This document shows positions 1 to 9,440 of a stretch of DNA of 64,000 nt, piece by piece. The notes under the pieces were generated by a model. It saw only the letters and a list, made by a program, of their open reading frames with translations. It made no database searches and was not told the DNA's origin. Made by a program: the position numbers and the translations under genes. This DNA comes from CBDUXP01 sp965371225 [NCBI: uncultured bacterium] (GTDB lineage Bacteria; Abyssobacteria; SURF-5; CBDUXP01). Numbering within the stretch: the first letter of the stretch is position 1; each line of letters opens with the position of its first letter. Location of the stretch: NCBI GenBank assembly GCA_965371225.1, contig CBDUXP010000002.1:1-64000 (forward strand), in the 5' to 3' direction.

Positions 1-35
1 CGGTCTCGTATGCGGTAGGCTCATGCGGATTGGCC

Positions 36-1277
36 ATGGACACCCCGGATCTGGACAGCCTGTACCGGGACGAATTCGGCCGCATCCTGGCGACGGTGAT
101 TGGCCTCATCGGCGATTTTCAGGTGGCCGAGGAGGCGGTGCAGGACGCCTTCGCCGTCGCGCTGGACCGCTGGCCGCGCGACGGTTGGCCCGCGAACCCG
201 CGTGCGTGGCTCGTCTCCACCGCGCGCCACAAAGCCATCGACGCGTTCCGGCGCACCAAACGGCTCAACGAAATCCGGACCGAGCTGGGCCGCGGCGCCG
301 AACCGCTCCCTGATACCGACGTGTCCGACGATGCGATCCCCGATGACCGTCTGCGCCTCATCTTCACGTGCTGCCACCCGGCCCTCGCGCCCGACGCGCA
401 GGTGGCGCTCGCGCTCCGCACCCTGGGCGGACTCTCGACCGACGAGATCGCGCGCGCATTCCTCATTGCGCCACCGACCATGGCGCAGCGGCTCGTCCGG
501 GCCAAGCGGAAGATCCGCGACGCCGGCATCCCCTACGCCGTGCCGCGGCCGGACGCCCTGCCCGAGCGCCTCGCGGCCGTGCTGGCGGTCGTCTACCTCA
601 TCTTCAATGAGGGATACGCGGCGACCGCCGGCGACGCGCTGGTCCGGGCCGACCTCTGCCACGAAGCGATCCGGTTGGGGCGGCTGCTATCGCATCTGAT
701 GCCCGACGCGCCGGAGCCCCGGGGATTGCTGGCACTGATGCTGTTACACGACGCCCGCCGCATGACGCGGGAGTCGCCCACCGGCGAGTTGATCCCCCTG
801 GAAGCACAGGATCGCCAGCAGTGGAATCGCGAGCAGATCGAGGAAGGTGTTGCGCTGACCGCCGTCGCGTTGCGCGCCGCGCCCCCCGGGCCGTACGCGC
901 TGCAGGCGGCCATCGCCGCCGAACACGCGCGCGCGCCCCGTGCGGAGGACACGGATTGGGCCACGATCGCGCGGTCGTATGACGCGTTGCTGGCGCTCAA
1001 GCCGTCGCCCGTCATCGAACTCAACCGCGCCGTCGCCGTCGCAATGGCCGAACAACTCGAGCGCGGCCTCGCGCTCATCGGGGAATTGAAGCGCGGGGGG
1101 GAACTCGATGGCTACTATCTGCTGTGGGCGGCGGAAGCCGACCTGCTGCGCCGGTGCAACCGTCTGCCGGAGGCGGCGCAGGCGTATCGCCGCGCGCTCC
1201 AACTCGTCTCCACCGACTCCGAGCGCCGTTACCTCCAGCGCCGCCTCACGGAGGCCGAGTTAGCGCCCGAAGCGTGA
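36..1277 (+). CDS. ECF42-type RNA polymerase sigma factor with long C-terminal extension
   Basis: This is an extracytoplasmic-function sigma factor, a promoter-recognition subunit of RNA polymerase. Region 2 lies near residues 8-70 (helices ending [10 protein letters not shown], then DRWPRDGWP). Region 4 lies near 125-175 ([10 protein letters not shown] followed by a basic helix QRLVRAKRK). At about 413 aa it is twice the usual ECF length. The second half ([16 protein letters not shown] onward, alpha-helical and TPR-like) is typical of the ECF42/DUF6596 group. Family knowledge: such genes usually sit beside a YCII/DGPF-domain gene, which here would lie outside the left edge. I chose the ATG at 36; a TTG two codons upstream is also in frame. 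No anti-sigma factor gene is visible. Confidence 0.92.
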   Translation: MDTPDLDSLYRDEFGRILATVIGLIGDFQVAEEAVQDAFAVALDRWPRDGWPANPRAWLVSTARHKAIDAFRRTKRLNEIRTELGRGAEPLPDTDVSDDAIPDDRLRLIFTCCHPALAPDAQVALALRTLGGLSTDEIARAFLIAPPTMAQRLVRAKRKIRDAGIPYAVPRPDALPERLAAVLAVVYLIFNEGYAATAGDALVRADLCHEAIRLGRLLSHLMPDAPEPRGLLALMLLHDARRMTRESPTGELIPLEAQDRQQWNREQIEEGVALTAVALRAAPPGPYALQAAIAAEHARAPRAEDTDWATIARSYDALLALKPSPVIELNRAVAVAMAEQLERGLALIGELKRGGELDGYYLLWAAEADLLRRCNRLPEAAQAYRRALQLVSTDSERRYLQRRLTEAELAPEA

Positions 1278-1307
1278 ATGCGGCGGGTGCCCGCTCGGAC
1301 GGTTAGG

Positions 1308-2588
1308 CTACGGACATGCCTGCACGTGCTCGATGATCGCCCCGTTTACCGCCTCGGGAGCTTCGAGCGCGACGGCGTGGCCGGCGCCGGGCACGACGAC
1401 ACAGTGCGCATGCGGGATTGTTGCCGCGATGGCCTCCCCGTCCGGGGTGAGCAGGTCCGCCTCCGCGGCGATCACCAGCGTCGGCGCCGTAATTTGCGCG
1501 AGGTCGCCGTCGCGGGTGCCGGACCAGGCGCGGAGGCCGGCTAGCGTACGCTCCAGGGTGGCGACGGGCACGCGCCCGATGGTCTGCGCGAGGCCGCGCA
1601 CCAGCCGATCACGCAGGGCGGCAACTCCGAGTGTCGCGTCCGAGAAAAACCACGGCAACATCGCCCGCGCCGCGGTGACGGCATTCGCCTGCCGCACGAG
1701 ATCGCGCCAGGCGTCGCAGACCGCCAGGAGCCGCGCGTTCGCCCGGACCACCGGCGTGATCAACGTGAGCGAGCGCACGCAATCGGGATGCGTGAGCGCC
1801 AGTTCGATGGCCACCGCCGCGCCAAGACTCGCGCCCACCACATGGGCGGGCCCGTCCAGTACGGCCGCGGCATCATTCGCCGCGACAGCCAGCGTGTAGA
1901 GGTCTTCCTCGGGCGCGTCGGACAGACCGACACCGCGGGGATTGATGCCGAGTACGCGATACCGTTCCGCCAGGACGGGCGCTTGCCGCGCAAAAGCCGA
2001 AACGTCCGTCCCGAACCCGGGCAGCAGCGCCACGAGATCACCAGCGCCGTCGGCGAGCACCTCGAGCGCGACACCTTCCGCGACGGGAGTGAGGTTTGCG
2101 CGCGTGGCCGCGAACGTCTCCACGTCTTCCGCAGTCACCCGCCCGCCGGGGCCCGTGCCGGGCACCCGCGCCACGTCCACGTCCCGCTCCCGGGCGCGTC
2201 GGCGCGCCGCCGGCGTGGTGGGCGCGCCGGTGCGCGGTGCGGCCGGCGCGGGGGCGGGCGCAGCGGTTGCGATCGGTGGAGCCGGCGGCGGGGGCGGATG
2301 GGCGCGCTCTTCCTGCGCGCGAAACGCCTCAGCGTCGAACGGGTCGTCGGCCGCGTCCGTCAGCGCGGCGAGCAGCGTGCCACAGGGGACGGTCTCCTCC
2401 GGCGCGACGTACACGTGACGCAGGACGCCGGATGCGGTCGCCTCGATTTCCACCTGCGCCTTTTCCGATTCGATGACGAGGAGGATCGCCCCCTTCTCGA
2501 CCGGCTGGCCGGGGGCCATGCGCCATTCGAGGACGGTGCCCTGTTCCATGGACATGCCGAGCTTCGGCATGGTGACCGCGTGCGGCAT
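1308..2588 (-). CDS. acoC: Acetoin dehydrogenase E2-like protein: lipoyl domain + E3-binding domain + alpha/beta hydrolase
   Basis: Third gene of a 2-oxoacid/acetoin dehydrogenase operon. Residues 4-78 form a lipoyl domain with the acceptor lysine at K43 in ESEKAQ. A Pro/Ala-rich linker follows, then a peripheral subunit-binding domain near 124-160 (GTGPGGRVTAEDV). From about 175 there is an alpha/beta hydrolase with nucleophile elbow GASLG (S254) and plausible Asp378 and His404. A hydrolase fold in place of the CoA-acyltransferase domain is characteristic of AcoC proteins. The start is the ATG before HAVTMPKLG, 23 nt after the E1beta stop; a longer in-frame extension overlaps E1beta and is rejected. 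The true substrate (acetoin, pyruvate or a branched 2-oxoacid) cannot be read from sequence. Confidence 0.9.
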   Translation of the reverse strand: MPHAVTMPKLGMSMEQGTVLEWRMAPGQPVEKGAILLVIESEKAQVEIEATASGVLRHVYVAPEETVPCGTLLAALTDAADDPFDAEAFRAQEERAHPPPPPAPPIATAAPAPAPAAPRTGAPTTPAARRRARERDVDVARVPGTGPGGRVTAEDVETFAATRANLTPVAEGVALEVLADGAGDLVALLPGFGTDVSAFARQAPVLAERYRVLGINPRGVGLSDAPEEDLYTLAVAANDAAAVLDGPAHVVGASLGAAVAIELALTHPDCVRSLTLITPVVRANARLLAVCDAWRDLVRQANAVTAARAMLPWFFSDATLGVAALRDRLVRGLAQTIGRVPVATLERTLAGLRAWSGTRDGDLAQITAPTLVIAAEADLLTPDGEAIAATIPHAHCVVVPGAGHAVALEAPEAVNGAIIEHVQACP

Positions 2589-2611
2589 CGCGAGCGTCCC
2601 GGCGCGGCCGG

Positions 2612-3625
2612 TTAGCCGAGTGCGTGCACGGCGGCGACGATGCGCTCGGGGGACGGCATGAACTCTTTTTCGAGCACGGCGCTGAACGGGACGGGCGTGT
2701 GGGGCGCGGTCACCTTCTTCACCGGTGCATTCAAGAAGTCGAACCCCTGGTCTACGCACAGGGCCGCCACGTCGCTCGCGATGCCGCAGCGCGGTGTGGC
2801 CTCGTCGATGACCACGAGCCGTCCGGTTTTCGCCAGCGTGGCGAGAATGGCTTCCTCGTCGAGTGGTTGCAGGCTGCGGAGGTCGAGCACCTCCGCCTGC
2901 ACGCCTTCGCCAGCCAGGATCTCCGCCGCCGCGAGGGCCGTAGGCACCGTGGCGCCCACGCCCACGAGGGAGACGTCGCTCCCTGCGCGCGCAATCGCCG
3001 CCTTGCCGAGCGGGATTTCGTAATCGCCTTCCGGCACGTCGCACCATTCGGTGAGCAGGATGCTCTTGGGTTCGCAGAATACGACGGGATCGTCATCGCG
3101 GATCGCGGCGAGCAGCAGCCCCTTGGCATCCGCTGCGTTCGACGGACAGACGGTCTTCAGGCCGGGAATGGCCGTCGTGAAGTTGTACAAGGTTTGCGAG
3201 TGTTGCGCTGCGGCATTCAGGCCGGCGCCGATGAGCGTGCGCACGGTAAGCGGCACCCGGACCTTGCCGCCGAACATGTACCGCAATTTCGCCGCCTGGT
3301 TGAGGAGCGGGTCGAGACACACGCCGATGAAATCCATGAACATGATTTCGACGACCGGACGCAGGCCGGTGGCCGCCGCGCCCACGGCGGCGCCGAGGAA
3401 TCCCATCTCACTGATGGGCGTATCACGGACCCGGGCGGCGCCGTAGGTTTTGTACAGGCCGCGGGTGGCGCCCATGATCCCCCCCCACGCTTCCTCGATC
3501 CCCTGATCTTCGCGGCCGCCGCCGCCGGCGATGTCCTCCCCCAGGAGGATCACGTCCGGGTCCGACGCCATGGCGATGTGCAGCGCTTCATTCACTGCAC
3601 CCAGTACGTTCAGCTCGCGCGACAC
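2612..3625 (-). CDS. acoB: Acetoin/pyruvate dehydrogenase E1 component, beta subunit
   Basis: Thiamine-diphosphate-dependent E1 beta subunit (337 aa, the normal length). It pairs with the E1alpha gene immediately upstream. Family motifs include VILLGEDI near residue 25, RVRDTPISEMGF near 65 with the catalytic-type Glu, and a C-terminal transketolase domain ending PVPFSAVLEKEFMPS. The start is a GTG at 3625. The sequence GAAGGAG, which forms the last codons of the alpha gene, provides its ribosome site, and the two genes are 4 nt apart, so translation is probably coupled. Confidence 0.93.
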   Translation of the reverse strand: MSRELNVLGAVNEALHIAMASDPDVILLGEDIAGGGGREDQGIEEAWGGIMGATRGLYKTYGAARVRDTPISEMGFLGAAVGAAATGLRPVVEIMFMDFIGVCLDPLLNQAAKLRYMFGGKVRVPLTVRTLIGAGLNAAAQHSQTLYNFTTAIPGLKTVCPSNAADAKGLLLAAIRDDDPVVFCEPKSILLTEWCDVPEGDYEIPLGKAAIARAGSDVSLVGVGATVPTALAAAEILAGEGVQAEVLDLRSLQPLDEEAILATLAKTGRLVVIDEATPRCGIASDVAALCVDQGFDFLNAPVKKVTAPHTPVPFSAVLEKEFMPSPERIVAAVHALG

Positions 3626-3629
3626 AGCA

Positions 3630-4598
3630 CTACTCCTTCACGTAGACGTCGGTGAGGATGTCCTCGGGCGCCGGAAAAGGCGCGGCCTTCGCCGCTGTCA
3701 CGGCCGCCTCGATGGCGACGCCCACTTCCTCGTCGATGGCACGCAGGTCCGCCTCGTACACGTCGCCGATTTCCACCACCCGCTGTTCGAACTTGTCCAG
3801 CGGATCCCGCGTGCGGCGCACTTCCTCGGCTTCTTCCTTGGTGCGGTAGGCGAGCGTGTCGCCCACGTAATGCCCGAAGTACCGATACGTCTTGCACTCC
3901 AGCAGGGTCGGCCCCTCGCCCGCCCGCGCGCGCGCGATGGCTGCGCCCGCCTTCACGTGCACGTCGAAGAAGTCCATCCCGTCCGCAATGACGCCGGGGA
4001 TCGCGTAGGCGCCCGCGCGGTCGGCCAAGTCCGTCGTCGGCGTGACAAACTCCATGGGCGTGGCCTCGCCATAGCCGTTGTTCTCCACCACGTACACCAC
4101 CGGAAGCTTCCAGACCGCGGCGAGGTTGAGCGCCTCGTGGAACTGGCCCTGGTTTGAGGCACCGTCGCCGAAGAACGCCACCGCGACCCCGCCCTTCTGG
4201 CGCACCTGCGCGGTGAGCGCCGCACCCGTCGCGAGCGGGATGCTCGAGCCGACGATGCCGTTCGCGCCGAGCATGCCGTGGTCCAGGTCCGCGATGTGCA
4301 TGGAGCCGCCCTTGCCCTTGCAGATGCCCGTGCTGCGGCCGAAGAGCTCGGCCATCATGCCGTTCACGTCCACGCCCTTGGCGATGCAGTGCCCGTGCCC
4401 GCGGTGCGTGGTGGTGACCACGTCCTTGTCCGTCAGGTGCGCGCAGACCCCGGCGGCCACCGCCTCCTGGCCCGCGTACAGGTGCAGGAACCCCGCCAGG
4501 TCGCCGCCCATGACCAACTCCGACAACTTTTCCTCGAAGTCGCGGATCGTCCGCATGGTGCGGTACGTGCCCAACAACTGCTCGCGCGTGAAATCCAT
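3630..4598 (-). CDS. acoA: Acetoin/pyruvate dehydrogenase E1 component, alpha subunit
   Basis: First gene of the three-gene operon. It encodes the thiamine-diphosphate-binding E1 alpha subunit (322 aa). The ThDP/Mg motif starts at GDGASNQG (residues 144-151) and ends at VENN (171-174). THRGHGH near 64-70 and GKGGSMH near 95-101 are further family motifs. I chose the ATG at 4598 because GAGGGGG lies 6-7 nt before it; the GTG two codons upstream is too close. No dihydrolipoamide dehydrogenase (E3) gene follows in the window, so E3 must be encoded elsewhere. Confidence 0.93.
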   Translation of the reverse strand: MDFTREQLLGTYRTMRTIRDFEEKLSELVMGGDLAGFLHLYAGQEAVAAGVCAHLTDKDVVTTTHRGHGHCIAKGVDVNGMMAELFGRSTGICKGKGGSMHIADLDHGMLGANGIVGSSIPLATGAALTAQVRQKGGVAVAFFGDGASNQGQFHEALNLAAVWKLPVVYVVENNGYGEATPMEFVTPTTDLADRAGAYAIPGVIADGMDFFDVHVKAGAAIARARAGEGPTLLECKTYRYFGHYVGDTLAYRTKEEAEEVRRTRDPLDKFEQRVVEIGDVYEADLRAIDEEVGVAIEAAVTAAKAAPFPAPEDILTDVYVKE

Positions 4599-4720
4599 CG
4601 CCACCCCCTCAGGTCAGCCACCACACCCTATCGCATCCGGGTGGGGTTCGGCCACGGGCCGTTCGACGTGCTAGCGGTCCGGCGGGGAGCGGCGGGCCCG
4701 GGCCACCGACGCCGCGTGAC

Positions 4721-5635
4721 TTACGCGGGCCGCACACCGAACGCGGCCTCGAGCGTTTCCACCGGCGGCGCGTACCAGAACGAGCCGGTGACGGGGGTTG
4801 AGTATTCGATGAGCCGGTCGTGCTCGCCGTCGCCCGAGACGCCGAACATGCCCTCGAGCAGGACCCTGAACCGCGACAGGTCGCACGCGAATGCGAGGAA
4901 GTACAGCCCATGCTCCTGGACCGTGCCGTAGGGAACGCTGCGCCGGTAAATTTCCTGCGGCACACCGTCCACCGTGATATCCGTACGATTCACGTGCGCC
5001 CCGGCCGGCATCTCTTCGGCGGACAGTTCCACGCTGTCCGCCTTTGTGCGGCCGATGACCCGTTCCTGTTCGGCGGTTGGTAGCGCGTGAAACGCGTCCA
5101 GGTCATGGACCCAACGTTGCGTGAGCACGAAGCTGCCGGTCGTCCCCGGCGCGCCCGCGGGAATCAGCGCCGCGGCCCGCGCGTCAGCCCCCGTGGGATT
5201 GGCCGTGCCGTCAATAAACCCCGTGAGGTCACGCGAGTCGTGGTAGACGAACGCCGGCAGGTCGAGTTCGAGGTGGGCGGTGGACGCCAGTACTTGGTGA
5301 ACGCGTCGGGCGCAATCGAACACGGGGCCGGGACTCGCGCCGTGAATCCAGAACAGCAGCTCGCGCTGCGTGGCGGGCGCACGATGCGCCTCCCACCCTT
5401 CGATGGTGGCGAAGGGACGCAACGTATCCGGAATGTCCGCCGTATCGAAACACTGTCGGAGTCTATCGCCGGCGGCAAACACGAGCTGCGCTGCAGGTGC
5501 GCCAGCCGCCGCCCGCAGTGCCTCCGCGATGGCCGCGTTCAGGACGGTGGAATCCGTGTCCGCCGCAATGGCGTACTCCAGAAAGTAATGATGGATCGAG
5601 TCTTCCGCGAAAATTCCGGGCTGGGCGGTGGGCAT
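4721..5635 (-). CDS. DyP-type heme peroxidase
   Basis: Dye-decolourising peroxidase, a heme enzyme that oxidises aromatic substrates with hydrogen peroxide. The 304-aa length fits the bacterial YfeX-like branch. The family signature GFIDG is at residues 139-143 (its Asp is distal). A likely proximal heme His is H214 in GAHVNRTD, and distal Arg is likely in YRRSVPYG (231-232). No Tat or Sec signal is seen, so it is probably cytoplasmic or encapsulin cargo, but no encapsulin gene is nearby. The start is the ATG before PTAQPG. A 16-residue upstream extension rich in Arg/Gly is unlikely. Confidence 0.9.
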   Translation of the reverse strand: MPTAQPGIFAEDSIHHYFLEYAIAADTDSTVLNAAIAEALRAAAGAPAAQLVFAAGDRLRQCFDTADIPDTLRPFATIEGWEAHRAPATQRELLFWIHGASPGPVFDCARRVHQVLASTAHLELDLPAFVYHDSRDLTGFIDGTANPTGADARAAALIPAGAPGTTGSFVLTQRWVHDLDAFHALPTAEQERVIGRTKADSVELSAEEMPAGAHVNRTDITVDGVPQEIYRRSVPYGTVQEHGLYFLAFACDLSRFRVLLEGMFGVSGDGEHDRLIEYSTPVTGSFWYAPPVETLEAAFGVRPA

Positions 5636-5810
5636 GCCGCGAGTGTAGCGCCTCCCGCCCCGCGGGCATAGTGCGCCGTCCATGCGAAACGTAGCGCCCC
5701 GAGTCCGGGCGGGGCCGCCCTATCGCATTCGGCGCGTCTGCGCAGCCCAGGCGGGACATCGGCCGCACGGCCCCCCGAGCCGGTATGCTTTCGTGCAACG
5801 GGAGGGTGGT

Positions 5811-6110
5811 ATGAGCGAGCACGCGAAGCAGGGCGACGTTGCGACGAAGCTGATGTTCGAGAACGAGCGAGTGAAGGTGTGGGAGATGGACCTGGCGCCG
5901 GGCGAAGCCTCCGACTGGCACACGCACACGCGGGACTATCTGCTGTGCATTCTGGAGGGCGAGAGCATCGACGCTGACCTGCCCGACGGCGGGACGCTGC
6001 ACTTGCCCGTGCAGCCGGGGCAGTGCGTGTTCATTCCCGCCGGCAACACGGAGCAAGCCATAAATCGGAGCGACGTGCGCTACTGGGAAATCCTGATCGA
6101 ACTCAAGTAG
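5811..6110 (+). CDS. Small single-domain cupin protein
   Basis: A 99-aa beta-barrel protein with cupin motif 1 around residues 30-50 (WHTHTRDYLLCILEG, supplying two metal-binding His and a Glu) and a weaker motif 2 near 70-82 (GQCVFIPAGNTEQAIN, with no clear fourth His). GGAGGG lies directly upstream of the ATG. The stop overlaps the convergent methyltransferase stop by 8 nt. No specific reaction can be assigned. Confidence 0.85.
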   Translation: MSEHAKQGDVATKLMFENERVKVWEMDLAPGEASDWHTHTRDYLLCILEGESIDADLPDGGTLHLPVQPGQCVFIPAGNTEQAINRSDVRYWEILIELK

Positions 6111-6849
6111 CGCACTCCACCACCACGTAGGGATCGTCCGGTTCGGCCGGTGTGTCGCCAAAGGGATGCAGTGCCTTGACGCCGGTGAAGCCCGCGTCCA
6201 GCACCTCCGGCGTCAGGTCATCGAGTTCCCAGTATCGCTGATCGATAATCTCGAGTTCCGTCTCCACCGGCGTTGAACCATCGAACAGTTCGTATTTGTT
6301 GATCATCCGGCTGGTTTGGGTCTCGGCGTCATATTCGATGACGATGCTCAGGAGAATGCGGCGCGTCTCGTCAAGCTCCACCCAGCGGCCCATCATCCTG
6401 TTGTTCCTCTTGAACGCGCCAGTTGGGGTTGCAATCTCCATGACGAGCCGGCCCCCCGGTTCCAAGTGCCGGTGAAAATTGGCGAGGATCCGTCGAAATT
6501 CCTGGCGGTCGGTGATCAGGCTCATGGAGCGCGCCACGCAGACAATGAGCGTGTACTTGCGCGCCAACTGCATGCGGTCAATCTTTGCCTCGATCATCAG
6601 GGGGGAGAGTCCTGCGGCTGCACATTTCTCACGTGCCGCCGCCAGCATGGACGGGGAGGCGTCGACGCCGTCAATGTCAAACCCCTCCTGAAAAAACGGA
6701 ATGAGGAATCGTCCCGACCCGGACATGGCCTCCAGGATCGGCCCATCAGCGTCTTCTAGTTGCCGGCGATAGTACTCAAGGGCTCCCGGCGGGAACTGCT
6801 TGTCATCGGCCTCATAAAAGAGGGTGCACAACCGGTTGTACGAGAGCAT
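6103..6849 (-). CDS. Class I SAM-dependent methyltransferase
   Basis: A 248-aa Rossmann-fold methyltransferase. Motif I is LEAMSGSGRFLIPF near residues 38-51, followed by VDASPSML (the acidic residue that binds the SAM ribose) near 59-66. CVARSMSLI and GGRLVMEI correspond to later strands. This is the last chromosomal gene before the tRNA island; its start lies about 100 bp from the distal attachment site. The substrate is unknown. Confidence 0.82.
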   Translation of the reverse strand: MLSYNRLCTLFYEADDKQFPPGALEYYRRQLEDADGPILEAMSGSGRFLIPFFQEGFDIDGVDASPSMLAAAREKCAAAGLSPLMIEAKIDRMQLARKYTLIVCVARSMSLITDRQEFRRILANFHRHLEPGGRLVMEIATPTGAFKRNNRMMGRWVELDETRRILLSIVIEYDAETQTSRMINKYELFDGSTPVETELEIIDQRYWELDDLTPEVLDAGFTGVKALHPFGDTPAEPDDPYVVVECAT

Positions 6850-6947
6850 ACCTATCTCAGTTCAAGGGATCAGCTGCTGACCGGCCCTCGCTGCACAGCG
6901 CCACCGACGCGGCACACACGTTCGCTCGGTACACCCGTGTTCGCCGT

Positions 6948-7001
6948 GGTGCCGGAGGTGGGATTTGAACCCACACAGTGTTGCCACCGGGGGATTTTGA
7001 G
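6948..7001 (-). repeat. Distal attachment site (partial tRNA-Leu 3' half)
   Basis: 54 bp identical to 28751-28804, running from the CCA end (TGG at 6947-6949 on the + strand) to the anticodon loop. The sequence then diverges, so this is not a functional tRNA. It is one of three copies and marks the chromosome-distal end of the island. Confidence 0.9.
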
Positions 7002-7141
7002 GACTCGGAGTAGCCAATTTCACACATTCTCTCTGATTCCCAGAAGGGCCGCATAGCTCCATATTTCAACGATCTCGCGAATTGGGCTCTTCTCTTCAGA
7101 ATCGCAATCTTCTCGATAATTCACTTTAATTCCAGGCCGGA

Positions 7142-7160
7142 TTACACAGGAATTACACAC
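7142..7160 (+). repeat. Putative integrase arm site, element 1 left end
   Basis: TTACACAGGAATTACACAC contains two TTACAC hexamers spaced 11 bp apart. An identical copy is at 9422-9440 in the same orientation. It lies about 140 bp inside the left attachment core. Paired direct repeats near element ends are typical arm-type sites for tyrosine recombinases; binding is inferred. Confidence 0.6.
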
Positions 7161-7283
7161 GCGAATCGATCTCAAAGTTTCGACGGCATGCTCGTCTTCG
7201 CCCGTTTTACTTTGGCCAGAGTGATACTTGCTGAACAAGATGTGAGGCCAGAATCAGGTGCGGCGGTCGCTTCTGCCAAGCCG

Positions 7284-7289
7284 TATAAT
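7284..7289 (+). promoter_or_regulatory. Perfect -10 hexamer TATAAT immediately before the hypothetical gene
   Basis: TATAAT ends 6 nt before the candidate ATG at 7296, which would give a leaderless or near-leaderless transcript. I see no convincing -35 element at the expected distance. Confidence 0.4.
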
Positions 7290-7295
7290 ACGGAA

Positions 7296-7853
7296 ATGTG
7301 CGCGATAACCAAATCCGATGTGCTCGATTTCCTATCCGACTTTCGCGAAAACTTCCTGTTCGCGTTCATGTTCCTTGAAGCCGCACCGCCGAAGTGGTGG
7401 GAGCCGGTGTTGGATGGAACGGTTGAGTATCCCGATACTCCTCCCCAGTCAGTGTTGGATGGATACCAAGCGTTAGCTACACGCTTATCAAACAGTGAAG
7501 TGTACGACGAAGTAGAATTTAGGTTTCGGATATCGCTCCTTCGGACGTTTATCGGTGACTCCCACGAGGTGATTGACAAATACTGCCAACGGCATGGCGG
7601 GTGGGATGTGTGCAGGTCTCAAGACTGCTTCAGATTTAGCTCATACTTTCGCCATTCCGCTAGGCACGCATTCTGGGGCGAACCATTCTGGCCGGATGGT
7701 TGGGCAAAGCTCGGAATCACTTCAATTTCTTTTGAAGATAGAACAATAGAGATGGGGACGCTCACGGGCGAAGTGAGTACGAATACCAACCTCGCCCTGC
7801 GGCTCCATGACGCGATGCGGGATTTCTTCCGCAACTGCTCCGCTATTTCATAA
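7296..7853 (+). CDS. Hypothetical protein, element 1 cargo
   Basis: I do not recognise this 185-aa protein. It is rich in Trp, Phe and Asp, with no signal peptide or membrane span, and reads as a compact globular protein (for example FLFAFMFLEAAPPKWWEP early, FRFSSYFRHSARHAFWGEPFW in the middle). The frame extends to an upstream ATG at 7188, but I prefer 7296 because of the TATAAT just before it and because the extension overlaps arm-site DNA. Base composition is lower in GC than chromosomal genes, consistent with transfer. Confidence 0.6.
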   Translation: MCAITKSDVLDFLSDFRENFLFAFMFLEAAPPKWWEPVLDGTVEYPDTPPQSVLDGYQALATRLSNSEVYDEVEFRFRISLLRTFIGDSHEVIDKYCQRHGGWDVCRSQDCFRFSSYFRHSARHAFWGEPFWPDGWAKLGITSISFEDRTIEMGTLTGEVSTNTNLALRLHDAMRDFFRNCSAIS

Positions 7854-8026
7854 CTCAGGAAGACCTACGTCCAGCGTAGTATCGGTGCAACGCGGCCTGG
7901 TTCGTAGCGCCAGCAAATCCTGGTGCCGGTTAGATAGCCACACTCGTTTGGCAGGTGGGATGGGACCCGGGGGTGTGGCTTAGCTCTGCGTGGTCAGCAA
8001 GCGATGCTGGTCAACTACACCGCGAG

Positions 8027-8206
8027 TCATTCAAGGGAAGTATCGACGCGCATTCTTCCATTGGCCCTGTACTGTCTGTAGTTCGTCTGCTCGCCAATCC
8101 GCAGCGCCCGCACCACCTGCGCCATCGTCTGCCCCCGCGCCAATCCGACCTCGGCTTCGCGCAGGTTTACGATAATCTGCTCGGCTGTATATCGCTTCCG
8201 AGCCAT
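8027..8206 (-). pseudogene. IS3-family transposase OrfA fragment
   Basis: A 59-codon frame starting MARKRYTAEQII and continuing REAEVGLARGQTMAQVVRAL, then IGEQTNYRQYR. This is the N-terminal helix-turn-helix of IS3-family (IS407-like) OrfA. Complete OrfA proteins run to about 85-100 residues with a leucine-zipper tail. Here the frame stops just after the MRVD position and no OrfB is present, so this is a truncated relic within element 1. Confidence 0.75.
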
Positions 8207-8365
8207 CGTGGCCTCCCTTCATAGTCTCACTCTATCGGTGGACCGGTTGAAGGGAGCAGGTCACTACTCTAATGATATATGCTTGCGGCTCAGCAGCGCG
8301 GGCTCGATACCAGACTCAGCGCTTTTTCCCCTATTCACGCTCATTTACCTCCGGAGGAGGACGCA

Positions 8366-9184
8366 TTGGATACATTAGAGTTACCGCCACGTCACGTCAC
8401 GAGGCCAGTGGCGCGCGGCCCATTCTCGGTCACGTTTCCCGAGGCGGCATCGGGAAACCTGGCGCAGGACGCCGAGTGGTGCTGGCTTTCCTGGAATGGC
8501 TGCCGGCAGAAGATTCGTTTTCATGACTACGACGAGATTTACGCCATCCCCGGCTTGTACGAGCATCTCTTCTACGACAAGCTTCGTTGCACGTCCCCGC
8601 AAGTTGTGGTGTCCCTCCTGGAGGAGCAGGTTATGACGGCGGGACAGTCCTTTTGTGAGTTGGTCGTTCTGGACGTCGGGGCCGGGAACGGTATTGTGGG
8701 CCAAGAGCTTGCGGCGAAGAAGGCGAAGCGCGTTATCGGCCTAGACATCATTCCGGAGGCCGCAGAAGCGGCGAACCGCGACCGCCCAGGCGTGTACGAC
8801 GATTACTTCGTCGCCGATCTTACGAAAATACACGAAGCTACCTATGCGGAACTGCAAGGTGCGGGCCTCAACTGTTTGACCACCGTGGCCGCGCTGGGCT
8901 TCGGCGACATTCCGCCCCTCGCATTTGCCCAAGCCTTTAACCTGATTTCCACGCCGGGCTGGATCGCGTTCAATCTCAAGAGTGATTTTCTTGCAGAGGC
9001 GGACCCGACGGGTTTCTCAGGTCTAATCCACCATATGGTTGACGCTGACCTCCTCCGAATAGAGATGCAGCACGAGTACCGGCACCGTTTCTCCGTCACC
9101 GGGGAACCGCTGCATTACGTTGCGGTCAGTGGAGTCAAGCAGGACGACGTTCCGCTTGATTGGTTCGGGCCACGTTCCAGATAG
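8366..9184 (+). CDS. Class I SAM-dependent methyltransferase, element 1 cargo
   Basis: About 272 aa. Motif I VLDVGAGNGIVGQEL is followed by an acidic loop GLDIIPEA. An N-terminal extension of about 85 residues (FHDYDEIYAIPGLYEHLFYDKL) precedes the catalytic fold. GGAGGAGG at 8353-8360 lies 5 nt before a TTG at 8366, which is the best-supported start. An ATG at 8279 in the same frame has no such site and would add 29 residues. The target is unknown; it could be a small molecule, since no DNA-recognition domain or NPPY/DPPY motif is seen. Confidence 0.75.
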   Translation: MDTLELPPRHVTRPVARGPFSVTFPEAASGNLAQDAEWCWLSWNGCRQKIRFHDYDEIYAIPGLYEHLFYDKLRCTSPQVVVSLLEEQVMTAGQSFCELVVLDVGAGNGIVGQELAAKKAKRVIGLDIIPEAAEAANRDRPGVYDDYFVADLTKIHEATYAELQGAGLNCLTTVAALGFGDIPPLAFAQAFNLISTPGWIAFNLKSDFLAEADPTGFSGLIHHMVDADLLRIEMQHEYRHRFSVTGEPLHYVAVSGVKQDDVPLDWFGPRSR

Positions 9185-9421
9185 CTAGTGCCAGGCTTGG
9201 GCCATGGGGATAACGCCAACGTCGCTCTACGAGCTTGTTAGAGACTCCGAAAGGCATCCTTGAGGCACTTTTCAACGTATGGCTCCTGTGCGAGTGTGTA
9301 CCGAACCTTATCCCCCACACGCCCCTCACCCTAGTATCACACTACTCTGGCCAAGAAAAACGCCGATCACTCGAATCTCCGCACTGGGTCTGCGCTGCTG
9401 CAGCGGTTTTCCTGACTTCAG

Positions 9422-9440
9422 TTACACAGGAATTACACAC
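9422..9440 (+). repeat. Putative integrase arm site, element 1 right end
   Basis: Exact copy of the 19-bp TTACAC-N5-TTACAC site at 7142, same orientation, 49 bp before the central attachment site. The pair shows that 7001-9490 behaved as one integrating unit. Confidence 0.6.
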